Of a DNA stretch of 64,000 nucleotides, positions 22,364 through 33,700 are shown piece by piece (within the stretch, counting starts at the first letter, position 1; the number at the start of each line of letters is the position of its first letter). The translations under genes and the position numbers were made by a program. The notes under the pieces were generated by a model. That model did no database searches and was not told where the DNA came from. It saw nothing but the letters and a program-made list of their open reading frames with translations. Source of the DNA: Chaenocephalus aceratus (lineage: Eukaryota; Chordata; Actinopteri; Perciformes; Channichthyidae); NCBI GenBank assembly GCA_023974075.1, contig JAMFTG010000055.1:62001-126000 (forward strand), in the 5' to 3' direction.

Positions 22364-22720
22364 TGGTGTAAATACAGCCTATCTACCAATTGGATCAAAT
22401 ATAAAAGTGAGCCGAATTAGTGTTGATACTGCAAGGAGACGTATTGTGTGAAAAGAAATGTAAGATGTTGTTTAATGGCTGATATATTTATGATCCACGT
22501 CACGTTTTAAGTTCCTCATGTTTGTCTTCTCATCAGGGCTATAAATACAGAACTACGGCAGATATGTAATATTTAATGCAGCCGAACCGTGTATTACAAT
22601 GCCGTTATGTGATGACTTTCAAAGAGAAAAGCAAGCACACTCGGAATAAGGTATTATTTTATTTTTTAAAAATGTTTTCGGTCTGTTTCCGGTATTTGTT
22701 AATGACGATGTGCTGTGAGA
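22364..22720. repeat. Dispersed repeat, copy 2 (paired with 14283-14730)
   Basis: Same order and orientation as copy 1, from atggtgtaaatacagcctat to gtctgtttccggta. It lacks the insertion seen in copy 1 and is embedded in the foldback element. Confidence 0.8.
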
Positions 22721-23611
22721 TGTGAGACTGGAATTGCACAGGGGGAAATAACGTGTCTTTAGATGCGGATTTTGTTAAACTAATATGTTTGCGCTGTGGA
22801 CCAACACTATACATTGACGGGGAAGGGGGGTAGCAATAAAGATAACACCATTAAACAGTTACACAACATAACAGAAATAATATCGATAGCAGCGTCCCTA
22901 GCAACCACCTTGGTAACAATGAAAACGTTGGACGCAATTTCTTCGTAATAACTAGCAAACTAAAGATCATGTACATCCACTGCACACATAATCTGAAATA
23001 ACAACTCATATTTCTCGCATCAAATGACATCAAAACGCATTTTAATGGCCAAACTAACTTTAAAATAGGCATTTTACACCCAGAATAAAACGAAGTTCGG
23101 CCATGTTTTCTTTTTCTGCAGGGAGAAATGATAGCTGGGGATTCTGGGTAGTGTAGTGTCTTCTGCCATCCTTTACTCCGAAAAAAGATTTGTTTCTCCG
23201 AATCGAAGGGGAAAAATACAAAAGCATTGCACACAATTTAAACCAATCAATGTTGTGTAATTAACAAGGATAATCTGGTGTTTTTTAGTCGATGAGTAGT
23301 GCAGATATCACTGTAAAATCAATCGTCAGTAAGGGGAATATTTACTTCCGGGTGTACAATTCTCCGCTATCCAATGAGAATGGACGCTCACATTGCCTTT
23401 AAGGGCAGTCGACACAAACGAATGCCGTGCTTCCATGAGCGTCCATAGAAGCACATGGACATCCCGGAAAGCTGAAAATGGACGCTAAGGCCCCCCCCCT
23501 TGCGTTGAAAATGGACGCTAAGGCCCCCCCCCTTGCGTTGGAAAAAGCCGGCAGGGGACTTGACATAACGTCAACATAGGCCGACCTGGGAGTGAGGATG
23601 TGTTGGACTCA

Positions 23612-23779
23612 CATATGCACGTGCACGGTAGTGGCATGACCACCAAAACAGAAATATATGGACACAAGATGTGTGCAAATGTATTTTAATATCCTATCCA
23701 TGTGAACATGATTTAAGTGGGGGGGGGGGGGGGGGGGGGAACCTAACCTCCTCTAGGGGGGTCCGGAGGCATGCTCCCC
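23612..23779. other. Flank with a G homopolymer and the left Rex3 target duplication
   Basis: A run of about 21 G residues lies at 23718-23738. It is followed by ctctaggggggtccggaggcatgctcccc, part of a DNA repeat that resumes at 26276. The last 12 bases (ggcatgctcccc, 23768-23779) are the left copy of the target duplication. Confidence 0.7.
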
Positions 23780-26275
23780 ATCCATCTTCTCCCGCTTATC
23801 CGTGGTCGGGTCGCGGGGGTAGCAGTTCCAGCAGAGAGCCCCAAACTTTCTTTTCCCTGGCGACATCAACCAGCTCTGACTGGGGGATCCCAAGGCGCTC
23901 CCAGGCCAGCGAAGAGATATAATCCCTCCACCTGGTCCTAGGTCTACCCCTTGGTCTCTTCCCAGCTGGACGTGCCTGGAACACCTCCCTAGGGAGGCGC
24001 CCAGGTGGCATCCTAACTAGGTGCCCGAACCACCTCAACTGGCTTCTTTCGACGCGAAGGAGGAGCGGCTCAACTCCGAGTCCCTCCCTGATGACCGAAC
24101 TTCTCACCTTATCTCTAAGGGAGACACCAGCCACCCGGCGGAGGAAACCCATCTCGGCCGCTTGTATCCGCGATCTCGTTCTTTCGGTCATGACCCATCC
24201 TTCATGACCATAGGTGAGGGTAGGAACGAAAATGGCCCGGTAGACAGAGAGCTTTGCCTTCTGGCTCAGCTCCCTTTTCGTCACAACGGTGCGGTAAAGC
24301 GACTGCAGTACCGCTCCCGCTGCTCCGATTCTCCGGCCCATCTCACGCTCCATTGTTCCCTCACTCGAGAACAAGACCCCGAGATACTTGAACTCCTTCA
24401 CTTGGGGTAAGGACTCATTCCCTACTTGGAGTGGACAGTCCATCGGTTTCCTGCTGAGAACCATGGCCTCAGATTTGGAGGTGCTGATCCTCATCCCAGC
24501 CGCTTCACACTCGGTTGCGAACCGATCCAGTGAGTGCTGAAGGTCGCAGACCGATGAAGCCATCAGAACCACATCATCTGCAAAAAGCAGTGGTGCAATC
24601 CTTAGTCCACCGAACCGCAGACCCCCCCCCCCACGACTACGCCTCGAAATCCGATCCATGTATATTACAAACAGGATTGGTGACAAAGCGCAGCCCTGGC
24701 GGAGGCCAACCCTCACCGGAAATGGGTCCGACTTACTGCCGAGGACCCGGACACAGCTCTCGCTTTGGGAGTACAGAGATTGGATGGCCCTGAGTAGAGA
24801 CCCCCTCACCCCATACTCCCGCAGCACCTCCCACAGTAACTCCCTGGGAACCCGGTCATACGCCTTCTCCAAGTCTACAAAACACATGTAGACCGGATAA
24901 GCGTACTCCCAGGCCCCCTCCAGGATCCTTGCGAGAGTAAAAAGCTGATCCGTCGTTCCACGACCAGGACGGAATCCGCATTGTTCCTCCTCAATCTGAG
25001 GTTCGACAATCGGCCTGACCCTCCTTTCAAGTACCTTGGAGTAAACTTTCCCGGGGAGGCTGAGTAGTGTGATGCCTCTGTAATTGGCACACACCCTCTG
25101 ATCCCCCTTTTTGAACAGGGGGACCACCACCCCGGTCTGCCACTCCTTCGGCACTGTTTCCGACTTCCACGCAACGTTGATGAGACGTGTCAACCATGAC
25201 AGTCCCTCAACACCCAGAGCCTTCAGCATTTCCGGGCGGATCTCATCCACCCCCGGGGCTTTGCCACTGTGGAGTTGTTTAACGACCTCAGTGACCTCCC
25301 ACCGGGAGATTGGTGTTGATCCCCCGTCATACTCCAGCTCTGCCTCTAACATAGAGGGCGGAGTTGTCGGGTTCAGGAGTTCCTCAAAGTGTTCCTTCCA
25401 ACGCCCCAACACTCCATCAGTTGAGGTCAACAACGTCCCATCCTTACTGTACACAGCTTGGATGGTTCCCTGCTTCCCCCTCCTGAGGTGTCGGACAGTT
25501 TTCCAGAACAACTTTGGTGCCGCCCGAAAGTCCTTCTCCATGTCTTCTCCAAACTTCTCCCACACCCGCTGCTTTGCCTCGGCCACGGATGAGGCTGCTG
25601 CCCTTCGGGCCTGTCGGTACCTTGCAACTGCCTCGGGAGTCCCCCGGGATAACAAATCCCTGAAGGCCTCCTTCTTCAGTCGGACGGCTTCCCTGACCAC
25701 CGGTGTCCACCAGGAGGTTCGAGGGTTACCGCCCCTTGAGGCACCTAGGACCTTGAGACCACAGCTCCCCACCGCGGCTTCGGCAATAGAGGCTTTGAAC
25801 ACCGACCACTCTGGTTCAATGTCCCCAACCTCCACAGGAATGCCCGAAAAGCTCCGCCGGAGGTGTGAGTTGAAGGCCTCCTGAACTTGGGCCTCCTCCA
25901 GACGTTCCCAGTTCACCCGAACTACACGTTTGGGCTTACCAGGTCTATCCAGAGGCTTCCCCCGCCACTCGACCCAACTCACCACCAGATGGTGATCAGT
26001 TGACAACTCCGCCCCTCTCTTTACCCGAGTGTCCAAAACATACGGCCTCAGGTCCGATGATACGATAACGAAATCGATCATGGACCTTCTGCCTAGGGTG
26101 CTCTGGTACCACGTACACTTATGAGCATCCTTATGTTCGAACATGGTGTTTGTTATGGCCAATCCATGACTAGCACAGAAGTCCAGTAACAAACCACCAC
26201 TCCGGTTCAGATCAGGGGGGCCGTTCCTCCCAATCACGCCCCTCCAAGTGTCTCCATCATTGCCCACATTGGAGG
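23780..26275 (-). mobile_element. Rex3-like (RTE-clade) LINE, 5'-truncated, flanked by a perfect 12-bp duplication
   Basis: The element lies between identical copies of ggcatgctcccc at 23768-23779 and 26276-26287. Its 3' end on the minus strand is gataagcgggagaagatggat, the short GATG-type tail typical of Rex3 in fish. The 5' end is cut inside the endonuclease region, the usual result of incomplete reverse transcription. The family assignment rests on remembered sequence landmarks and not on a search. The intact frame and perfect duplication indicate a recent insertion. Confidence 0.88.
23796..26275 (-). CDS. Rex3-like endonuclease/reverse transcriptase, N-terminally truncated, open frame
   Basis: About 825 LINE-encoded residues without a stop. 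The frame begins inside the apurinic-type endonuclease ([16 protein letters not shown]) and includes the catalytic Asp-His segment ([12 protein letters not shown]). The reverse transcriptase follows with [25 protein letters not shown] and the FADD active site in [11 protein letters not shown]. The C-terminal region has [20 protein letters not shown] and a basic [13 protein letters not shown] segment, and the frame ends about 16 bp before the insertion point. The open frame also extends about 58 codons into host DNA on the 5' side, with a Met at 26450, but those residues are chance. The missing N-terminal part of the endonuclease should prevent autonomous retrotransposition. Confidence 0.88.
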
Positions 26276-26287
26276 GGCATGCTCCCC

Positions 26288-26824
26288 CAGGAATTTTATT
26301 TTTTTTAAATATTGAAGTTAAATGCATCAATGTGGTGCACTTTGAGAGCAACATGAAGAGATCTATGGAGACATCTCTCAACACCCATTTGAAACAGAAC
26401 TGTAAGCAGATTTTTCTTTTTGGATATTTTACAAACCACTCCCCTTTCAAACTCTATTCTTGTTATTTTTAACAACATTTTTGTTGCTGTCATATAGTAT
26501 TTTATACCTGTTTTTCATTTAGTCTCTAATGTCTCATTAATAACTATAATGATCATATCAAGGTGTGCCTTAACCTCACTGAGCTGAGGTTATTTGAGCC
26601 TCTCAGGAGAGAGCTCTCTTCCACCTGGTTGTAGAAAAGCTCTTTAAATTCGTTAGCATAGCTAGCTAACCAGATGCTAATAACAACAGATCGCCACTGT
26701 GCTTACAACTAAAGACACAGCCACGCAAACACTGCGGCATGTGTACGGCTCCTTATGGGTACTGCAATATTTGAAGGGCTGGAGCGGCGTTCCGGTGCTC
26801 TCTGTCAGCACTCCTTTCAGACGA
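26288..26824. other. Continuation of the interrupted repeat and unique AT-rich DNA
   Basis: Starts caggaattttattttttt, which completes the repeat split by the Rex3-like insertion. Beyond about 26500 it is unique sequence with no gene seen. Confidence 0.5.
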
Positions 26825-27900
26825 GACTCATGCCCCTTTCACACCAGCGCTTTTTCAGCTTCGGCTCGGCCTGAAAAGCGCCGGTTTTTCCTGTTCACAC
26901 CACAGCGGCGCCGGCTCTTAGCTCCGGAATCGGGTTCACTTCCAGCTCCAAACAATTGTCAGTCTAGAGGCAAGAGCTTCGGAGCTAAGAGGCGACGTCG
27001 CTTACGTCTCTCTTGCGGCTTTCACACCAGCGCTTTTCAGTTTCTAGCTCCGAGCGGGAGCTTTTCTGGTTCAGCTCCGGTTTCAGCTCCCACTTTGTTC
27101 ACACCCCACTGGCGCCCCAGAGCTGCCCCTGCTGCGTCATGACGTCACCGTTTACATCGCTGATTTGCTCCCCAACGGCAGCCATTACGGCGCTCACAAC
27201 AACAGCGTTGGGTCGATGATCGTGTTTCTTTTAATCACACGAAGCCAGAATAAATTGAATAACGACTTCTCCAACCTTATACTTTGCTCCAGAGTGCCGT
27301 GGTTCATTGTTTATTAATGTGTTTCTGCAGCATTTACCGACCGCTGCAGTGCTGCTCTTCCACGGGAGTTTATTCTCCCGTTAGCTCGCACTGCAGCGGC
27401 CGCTCTAAAGTATTCACTGTCCGACTCACACAAGCAGCTGATGCATATCCCCAGCTCCCCTTAGCCTAAGTGAATGTGTGTCAGTCTGAATTGACGCTGT
27501 TTGGTATCACAACGCTGTTATGAAAGTTTCTCTGGTATCAAACGGGTGATGTTGGCATAGCAACCGAAGCTAAACTGACTACTTGCATCCGATAGCTGCA
27601 ATAATACAAAACAACACGTCTGCCTCTCTCCACAATGATCGATAACAGTGAACGGATGGTCAAAGTAAGGCACACATAAACAGAACCACACGAAGCCTGG
27701 TTAGTGCTGCCTGACTTTATAAAGTGTGTTTATAGGCACTACTGCTTGTAGGCAGGCATGACAGTGCCCCCAGCTCTGGGGCGCCAGTGGGCCGTGTGAA
27801 CAGAGCGTGAGCTGAAAAGGGAAACCGGAGCTGAACCAGAAAAGCTCGCGCTCGGAGCTAGAAACTGAAAAGCGCTGGTGTGAAAGCCGCATTAGTGTAC
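26825..27900. mobile_element. Cluster of non-autonomous DNA elements with TTCACACCAGCGC-type ends
   Basis: The element at 27015-27890 has inverted ends of about 115 bp: gcggctttcacaccagcgct on the left and agcgctggtgtgaaagccgc on the right, both continuing through tttctagctccgagcg and ggcgccccagagctg. A related, diverged end lies at 26828-26960, and another related fragment at 62240-62350. No transposase is present. The open frames here are chance products of the GC-rich arms. Confidence 0.75.
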
Positions 27901-28159
27901 CACGTGAAGACACGTTACGCTCGTGTTGTGTTCAAGGAACCTGTCCTTGAACAGGAAAAACAGGTACTCGCTTGTTTAATTATTTTTGCGGTCTAGATTT
28001 CTTCTTCTTTTTTGAAGTGAGAAGTTGTCCGTCAGTCGGACAGACGGACGGACGGACTCCCCCCCCCACCCCCAAAACGAAAACTCTTCAGTTCTCCACG
28101 AATTACACAAGTCACCCAAATCAGCGTTCAAAAAGCGGGAGGCGCCGAAAAATCCCCTA
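27901..28159. other. Spacer between DNA elements
   Basis: Contains tandem GGAC/GACG words (28035-28057) and a C homopolymer. No gene is seen. Confidence 0.4.
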
Positions 28160-28925
28160 TTAATGTATTGATTATAGCTCCGGGTCCGTATAGGTCTGCG
28201 TCTGGGTCCGGATCCGGACCGCCTGTTGCCGACCTCTGCTGTAGGGAGTACAACTCTAACACAGAAAAGACCTGTCTATGCAGCCCCAGAACGCCTCGTT
28301 GGACATTTTTATTTCCCCATTTTTTTCTTCCTGGGCCTATTGACGTCACCAAGTCCAAATGGACCAATAGGCACACCCTCTGCCAGGACAGACTCCCGAG
28401 CAGCTCAGGAGCTGAGACCCCCGGAGCGGCTGTGTTTCCCTGGATGCTGAATATAGACCAAGGGCAGTGCCGGCGGGACAGGCTGCTGTCTCGCTGTCTC
28501 GCAGACCCCACGCAGCAACCAGGAAACAACACCAGTAACCCAGCTCACACTGTCGGCTCCTCGAGCCTCAAAGGGCGGAGCAGCGAGCCCCGCAGCGTCC
28601 CGCCAACACGGCACCCAGACCGCACGCAGCATTCTCATCTGTTTGTCATCACTGGTTGCTAACGCTATTCTAACACATAATCACTGATGTTCTGCTGTAA
28701 CGGTGGTGGACTCATCAGAACAGAGTGGGCGAGCTGACCAATCAGAGCACAGTGGGCTCATAGGAGGAGGGGGGGGGCAGGAGCTCCAACAAGCCGTGTA
28801 GGACAGAGTGAATACACAGACTATACGGAGATGCTGGATGAGAAACCAATGTGAGTTTGGAACATCGAACTATGTGAATCTATTCTAGTCGACCTCAACA
28901 GAAACGGCCATGACATGGGACCTTT
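28160..28925. mobile_element. hAT-type MITE right portion
   Basis: GC-rich non-coding sequence ending cggccatgacatgggacctttg, the inverted partner of the left end seen at 19888. The open frames of about 130-165 codons on both strands overlap each other and show no domain, so I treat them as chance. The exact left boundary is uncertain. Confidence 0.5.
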
Positions 28926-30486
28926 GAAGTTATAAAAAAGTGCTTTATTTCATAAAATAGGGAATAGGACATGTTTAAAAACACACAAATTGAGTACCTG
29001 TTTGCATAATGTTTACAAAGAATTATAACATATGATCCCAAATACAGTACTTATTTTTATTTTATAAAACCGAGCTTTTATAGATCCCACACACATTGAA
29101 ATATGCACAACATTTTCAAAAATAAAGTGTCAGAGTTATCGGCACACTTAACATATTTTTCATAACGCCACCGTGATACAACCTGCAGACATAAAGACAT
29201 TTGAGTTACTTTAAATAAATGTAATTCTCTACCAATGTTTAGAGGAACACTTAGCACCGGTGCATCTTATAAGTCACAGAGGATATTGCAGAAGGACACA
29301 GCTACAGGTAATATTGCAAGCGTCCTTTGGTGGCTAAAACAGGGAAGACACATCCTCAATGTGGGTATTCTGAAACGTAGAGGTGAATAGTAACCAAGTA
29401 TATTTACTCATGTATAGTACTTAAGTAGTTATTTGTTAATTACTACAGATCTACAAAGTATTTCTAAACACAGTATATATAAATGTGTTCACATTGACAA
29501 ACTACGATTCTAAAACGCTCTTAAATGTTTAAAAACTGAATTATATAAACCCATAACTTTAAGATGTTAAAATTAGGACCTCCAATGGTAACGTAGAGTA
29601 TTTGAAGTAAAGGATCTGAGCACTTCTTCCAACACTGCTGAGATGTAATCAGCTTTCTGTTTTGTTTCATTTAGTCATACGTTAATAAAAATCCCTTTGA
29701 AAGACATGTTAAAGAAACAGCATCACATTTCATAAAACGAGTAAGCAATTAGTAGGAGAATATATGTATAAAATGCTCTTGTAATGATAGATCAAAACAT
29801 GTAGCTTGGTTAGCATGATGTTAGCTTAGCATGAAGACTGGAAGCAGCTAGCGCGGCTCTAAAACAAAACTACTTCAAAACTTGGACTAATGCATTAGTC
29901 AAATACATTTAAAATTCAAGTTAACTTACGCTTAGGTATGTAACGTTTCCTAGACCTAACCTAGAGCTTGAATTCAGAACTAATCCACGTTTAAAACTCT
30001 GATTATGCAACTGTATGTGATGAGTTTGTGGATATTATACAATATATATAGGTTGGATGTATCAATTGACAAAAGTACCTGCAATAGAGACTTTTAAAAA
30101 GAGAGAACCAAGATTAAACTGACCACCAAGAAGTTTACCAATGCGTAGACATTGTTTTTTCAATTTTATCAGGTTAAAAAGTGGCCATATTTGTAGTCAC
30201 GGAGGGCTTATTTGGACATAAGCGATGTAGCAGCCATTGGATATAGAGAAGTCAAGACGAAAATGATAACCTCTACTGTGGACCATTTTCTTTCAAATAA
30301 ATAAGCACTGTCCAATCCAAATGATCCAGAGTGCACATATGGCCTCTGTCTGGTTAAACTGCCATTTTTTATGCGGAACATTTCAGAAATGGACTCAATG
30401 ACCCCTCAAATCCACTCAAATTGTCCAAATCGTTTGGAAATCCGAAAAACGTTACTGCTTAGTCTTAGGCTTTTAGGTCGATTTAC
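28926..30486 (-). other. Unique AT-rich region, probable 3' UTR/flank of the butyrophilin-like gene
   Basis: Non-coding on both strands. A minus-strand AATAAA at about 28944-28950 is a possible polyadenylation signal. If the donor overlapping the stop at 30487 is used, a further exon would have to lie here, but I see no clear one. Confidence 0.35.
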
Positions 30487-30788
30487 TTACGGGATGCTCT
30501 CAATGGAAGTCCGTGACGAACGTTTGTGCAGAGAAGTGGATTTTGGAGGGGATAGGAAATGGGAGGACTCGTCATCCTGCTGATTCATCTCATCAAGCTC
30601 CAGTTCAGGGGCCAGCTTAGCAATGTCCTTATTTAGTTTACAGATTGTTTCTTTATCCTGATTACGCTCCGACTTAAGGGCTGCCACTTCTGTTTGTAGT
30701 TTCTCAATGGTCTCATTTTTCGCGTTGTCAACCCTGATGTCATGAGCACTTTCCCCCGAGGACACTCCAGTCAATGTTGATATTTGCT
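30487..30788 (-). CDS. Butyrophilin-like: coiled-coil and C-terminal tail exon
   Basis: The acceptor gtcccgcag precedes 30788. The translation ([13 protein letters not shown] onward) has a heptad-like helix, [18 protein letters not shown] and [14 protein letters not shown], followed by an acidic and then Ser-rich tail ending SIESIP. The stop TAA at 30487-30489 overlaps a consensus donor (CCC|gtaagt), so splicing to a further exon cannot be excluded. Juxtamembrane coiled coils of this kind are typical of butyrophilin-like proteins. Confidence 0.7.
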
Positions 30789-33700
30789 CTGCGGGACGAC
30801 ACAACATGAACCGTTAGTACTTGAGTTTGGCTCGGATTGTTCTTTCAGCAGGATTACAGAAAGATCTGAAGATACAGAATGAGTATTTCATTTAACCCCT
30901 TAAATATAATAAATAAAACTGCTCTGTCTGCTTCCGTCTGGCAGGATTAAAGCCACCAGACTCAGGGACAGTTTCATCCCACAGGCCTGAAGACTGCTAA
31001 ACACCTGAACTCTTTTAAGTGCCACAATAAACATTCATCTGTTTGTCACCCTACAATTTATATATGTATCTTAATAGTTATCACCGTAATAAACCTTATT
31101 TAATTTTGTCTTAATGTACAATACTTAATTTCACATTCTATTTACGTGTATATAGACTTCTTGCACTATTTTTTATTTGTATTATACATGTTTCGTTGGA
31201 GGAGCTCAGGTCAGAAGAATTTCCTTGCTTATGTGCATATGACAATAAAACCTTTGAGTCTTTGAAATAAAGATCCTCTTCTGCTGGTCCACTTTGCCGT
31301 CGTCTGCTGTTTAATGTTTTTCCTGCACCTTTTTCACATTAAAAGTCTTCCAGAGTTTCCTATCTTTGCTTAATCAATATGTTTTAGCTTCACCCTGTTG
31401 CTTTTATTTTAAGTTGGATTGAATGTTGTTATTTATTCAGTCTCAATGTGATGACATTTGTTTTATCGGGAATATGTGTTATGGTTTTTACCGTGGATTT
31501 TGTCGCAGAAAGCACTTTTAATACCAATATTTTGCAATAGATTTGGACTTTTCTTCTTGCAGAGTGAGTGTCTGAGTGTTAGGGACTTACCAGTTTTGCA
31601 ATATTTCCTCCACAGTGAGTCGACCAAATCTGATCGACATCTTAACACAAACACAGTCACTAATACAGTGACAACCACAGCCAATAATAGAGTGACAACC
31701 ACAGCCACTAAAGCGGTGAGAGAACAGGACTTTGGCTCCTCCACTGAAACACAAACAAACATGGTGCTGACATTAGGACATTATTTTACATATTCTATAA
31801 AGTATACACCCTAAAACATGACTCCAATAACTAATGGACTGTCTTCTGAGTGGTTAAACATTTATAATGGTGTACCACAAGGTTCTGTTTTAGGACCACT
31901 TTTATTCTCCATATATATTAACAGCGTAGATGAAGCTACTTTACATTTGTATGCGGATGATACTGTGATGTATTGTGCAGGTCCTTCCATTAAAGAGGCT
32001 GTTGTTAAATTACAGGCTGTTTTTAACATTATTCAGACTCAGCTCTCTGAACTAAAGCTTCTTTTAAATGTTGAGAAAAAGGTAACGCTCTTTTCAAAAG
32101 CAAAAAAGACACCAGAGCCTGTTTTAGATATTGTAACTACGCAAGGAACAAAACTTGAAGTTGTTGCCTGTTACAAATACCTTGGTATCTGGCTTGATGA
32201 TTGTCTCTCTTTTAAACTTCAGGTCACCAATCTGCTTAAAAAGTAACATTCATACACGCTGCAGGGGAATACGGTAAGACAATTAACTAACAGATATCAC
32301 CATGAAACTCCCTCACTTCATCACTGACATTAACACAATTATTTTTTATATTACAAGTTTTCTGACATATTATGTTTAAATATGCAAATGAGGCTTTATG
32401 TTATGCTAATAGGGGAAATCTGCAGACACAAACAGACAGCTTTATGTTATGCTAATAGGGGAACATCAGCATATTACCGGTCGTAGTCCGGTGATTACCT
32501 GCAAACGGAAACTCTGCTACACAATTCTTATTAATCGTATTATTATTGAAACATGACCGGTAAGTTTCGAATATGTCCGGTAAAATAAATTATTTCCGGA
32601 CACTTGACCGGCAAGAACAAATCCCAGCGGAAACCCTGGTACTGTATGGATATGAATATATTCTTATATATTTATATTATTTGGGATGTTGAGAAACAGC
32701 ATTTGGATCTCCCCGTGTGTCTCACACACAGAGGATTGACACTGAGTGATGTTATGATGTAATGAATATGGCTGAGTTGATTGACAGCAGGTGAGCAGTA
32801 TTAGTTTAACTGGGAGTTGAATCTGCGTCTCTCTGGTCTCGTTGGTGTGCGCCCGCTGGATTCGGCAGGTGACCCTGTGATACAAATACATGACCTTTGT
32901 TGTTCAGAAATGCAAATGCAGGCGTGTCCCCGTCAACACAAACGTGTCTAACCTGAGAGTTTATGTATTTATATTAGGGCTGTCAAACGATTACAATTTT
33001 TAATCAGATTAATCACTTCTTAAAAATTAATTAATCAGATTAATCACCATTCGAACTATGTCCAAAATATGCCATTTATTTATGTAAATTGTTGGGAATG
33101 GAAAGATAAATGAAAGAAGGCGGATATATCCATTTAACATACATACAACATATGTTTATTATAACATTTTTCTGTGTGTCAAAATGAAAGACAACCCACA
33201 CACCTATCAATCATCAAACCGTGGGGTCTTAATTCATTACGTGGGGAGTACTTCAGGAAAGTCGACGGGGGGGGGGGGGGGGGGGGCTAGTGGAGTACTT
33301 CGTGACCACAGAGTGTGAACGTTGTGATCAGCTGTTTTAGCGCAGTTCTCCAGTGAAGGGGGGAGTCTCCCGTTAAATGCGTTTTTAAATATTTTAACGC
33401 AATTAATTCAAAAATTGTATTACCGCCGTTAACGCGATAATTTTGACAGCATACATTTTTTTATATACATGTTATACATTGGGGGGATTGTATTGCACTT
33501 CAGTTTGTATGCTGCTGCTCAGGGTTACTACACAGATGTGGAAAGTAATGTCAAATATTTTCTAGACCTTGACCAGTAGATTTGATCATAGAGTAAAATA
33601 CTGTATAGTGTTCAGTTCCAGATACCAGAGACTAGATGTGTCTGATACTCTGTGATCTGTAAGCACATGTGTAAAAGATTAACTGAGGCTTATTGTTGCT

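Larger units (their letters stand above)
20940..23606. mobile_element. Foldback DNA element, 2.67 kb, with inverted repeats of more than 200 bp
   Basis: The left arm 20940-21150 (ccaacacatcctcactccc onward) is repeated in reverse complement at 23391-23606 with almost no differences. Each arm contains two tandem copies of a 30-bp block (ccttagcgtccattttc with a poly-G stretch). The arms continue inward at 21150-21190 and 23130-23167, but the right arm is split there by about 220 extra bases. The flanks carry actca on both sides (20935-20939, 23607-23611), a possible 5-bp target duplication. The interior is non-coding and includes the second copy of the 14283 repeat. Confidence 0.8.

Noticed and set aside
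24021..25884. Several plus-strand frames up to 257 codons
   Set aside because: Antisense shadows of the Rex3-like reading frame.
28168..28662. 164-codon plus-strand frame
   Set aside because: It lies in a GC-rich MITE body, overlaps open frames on the other strand and has no domain or splice signals.
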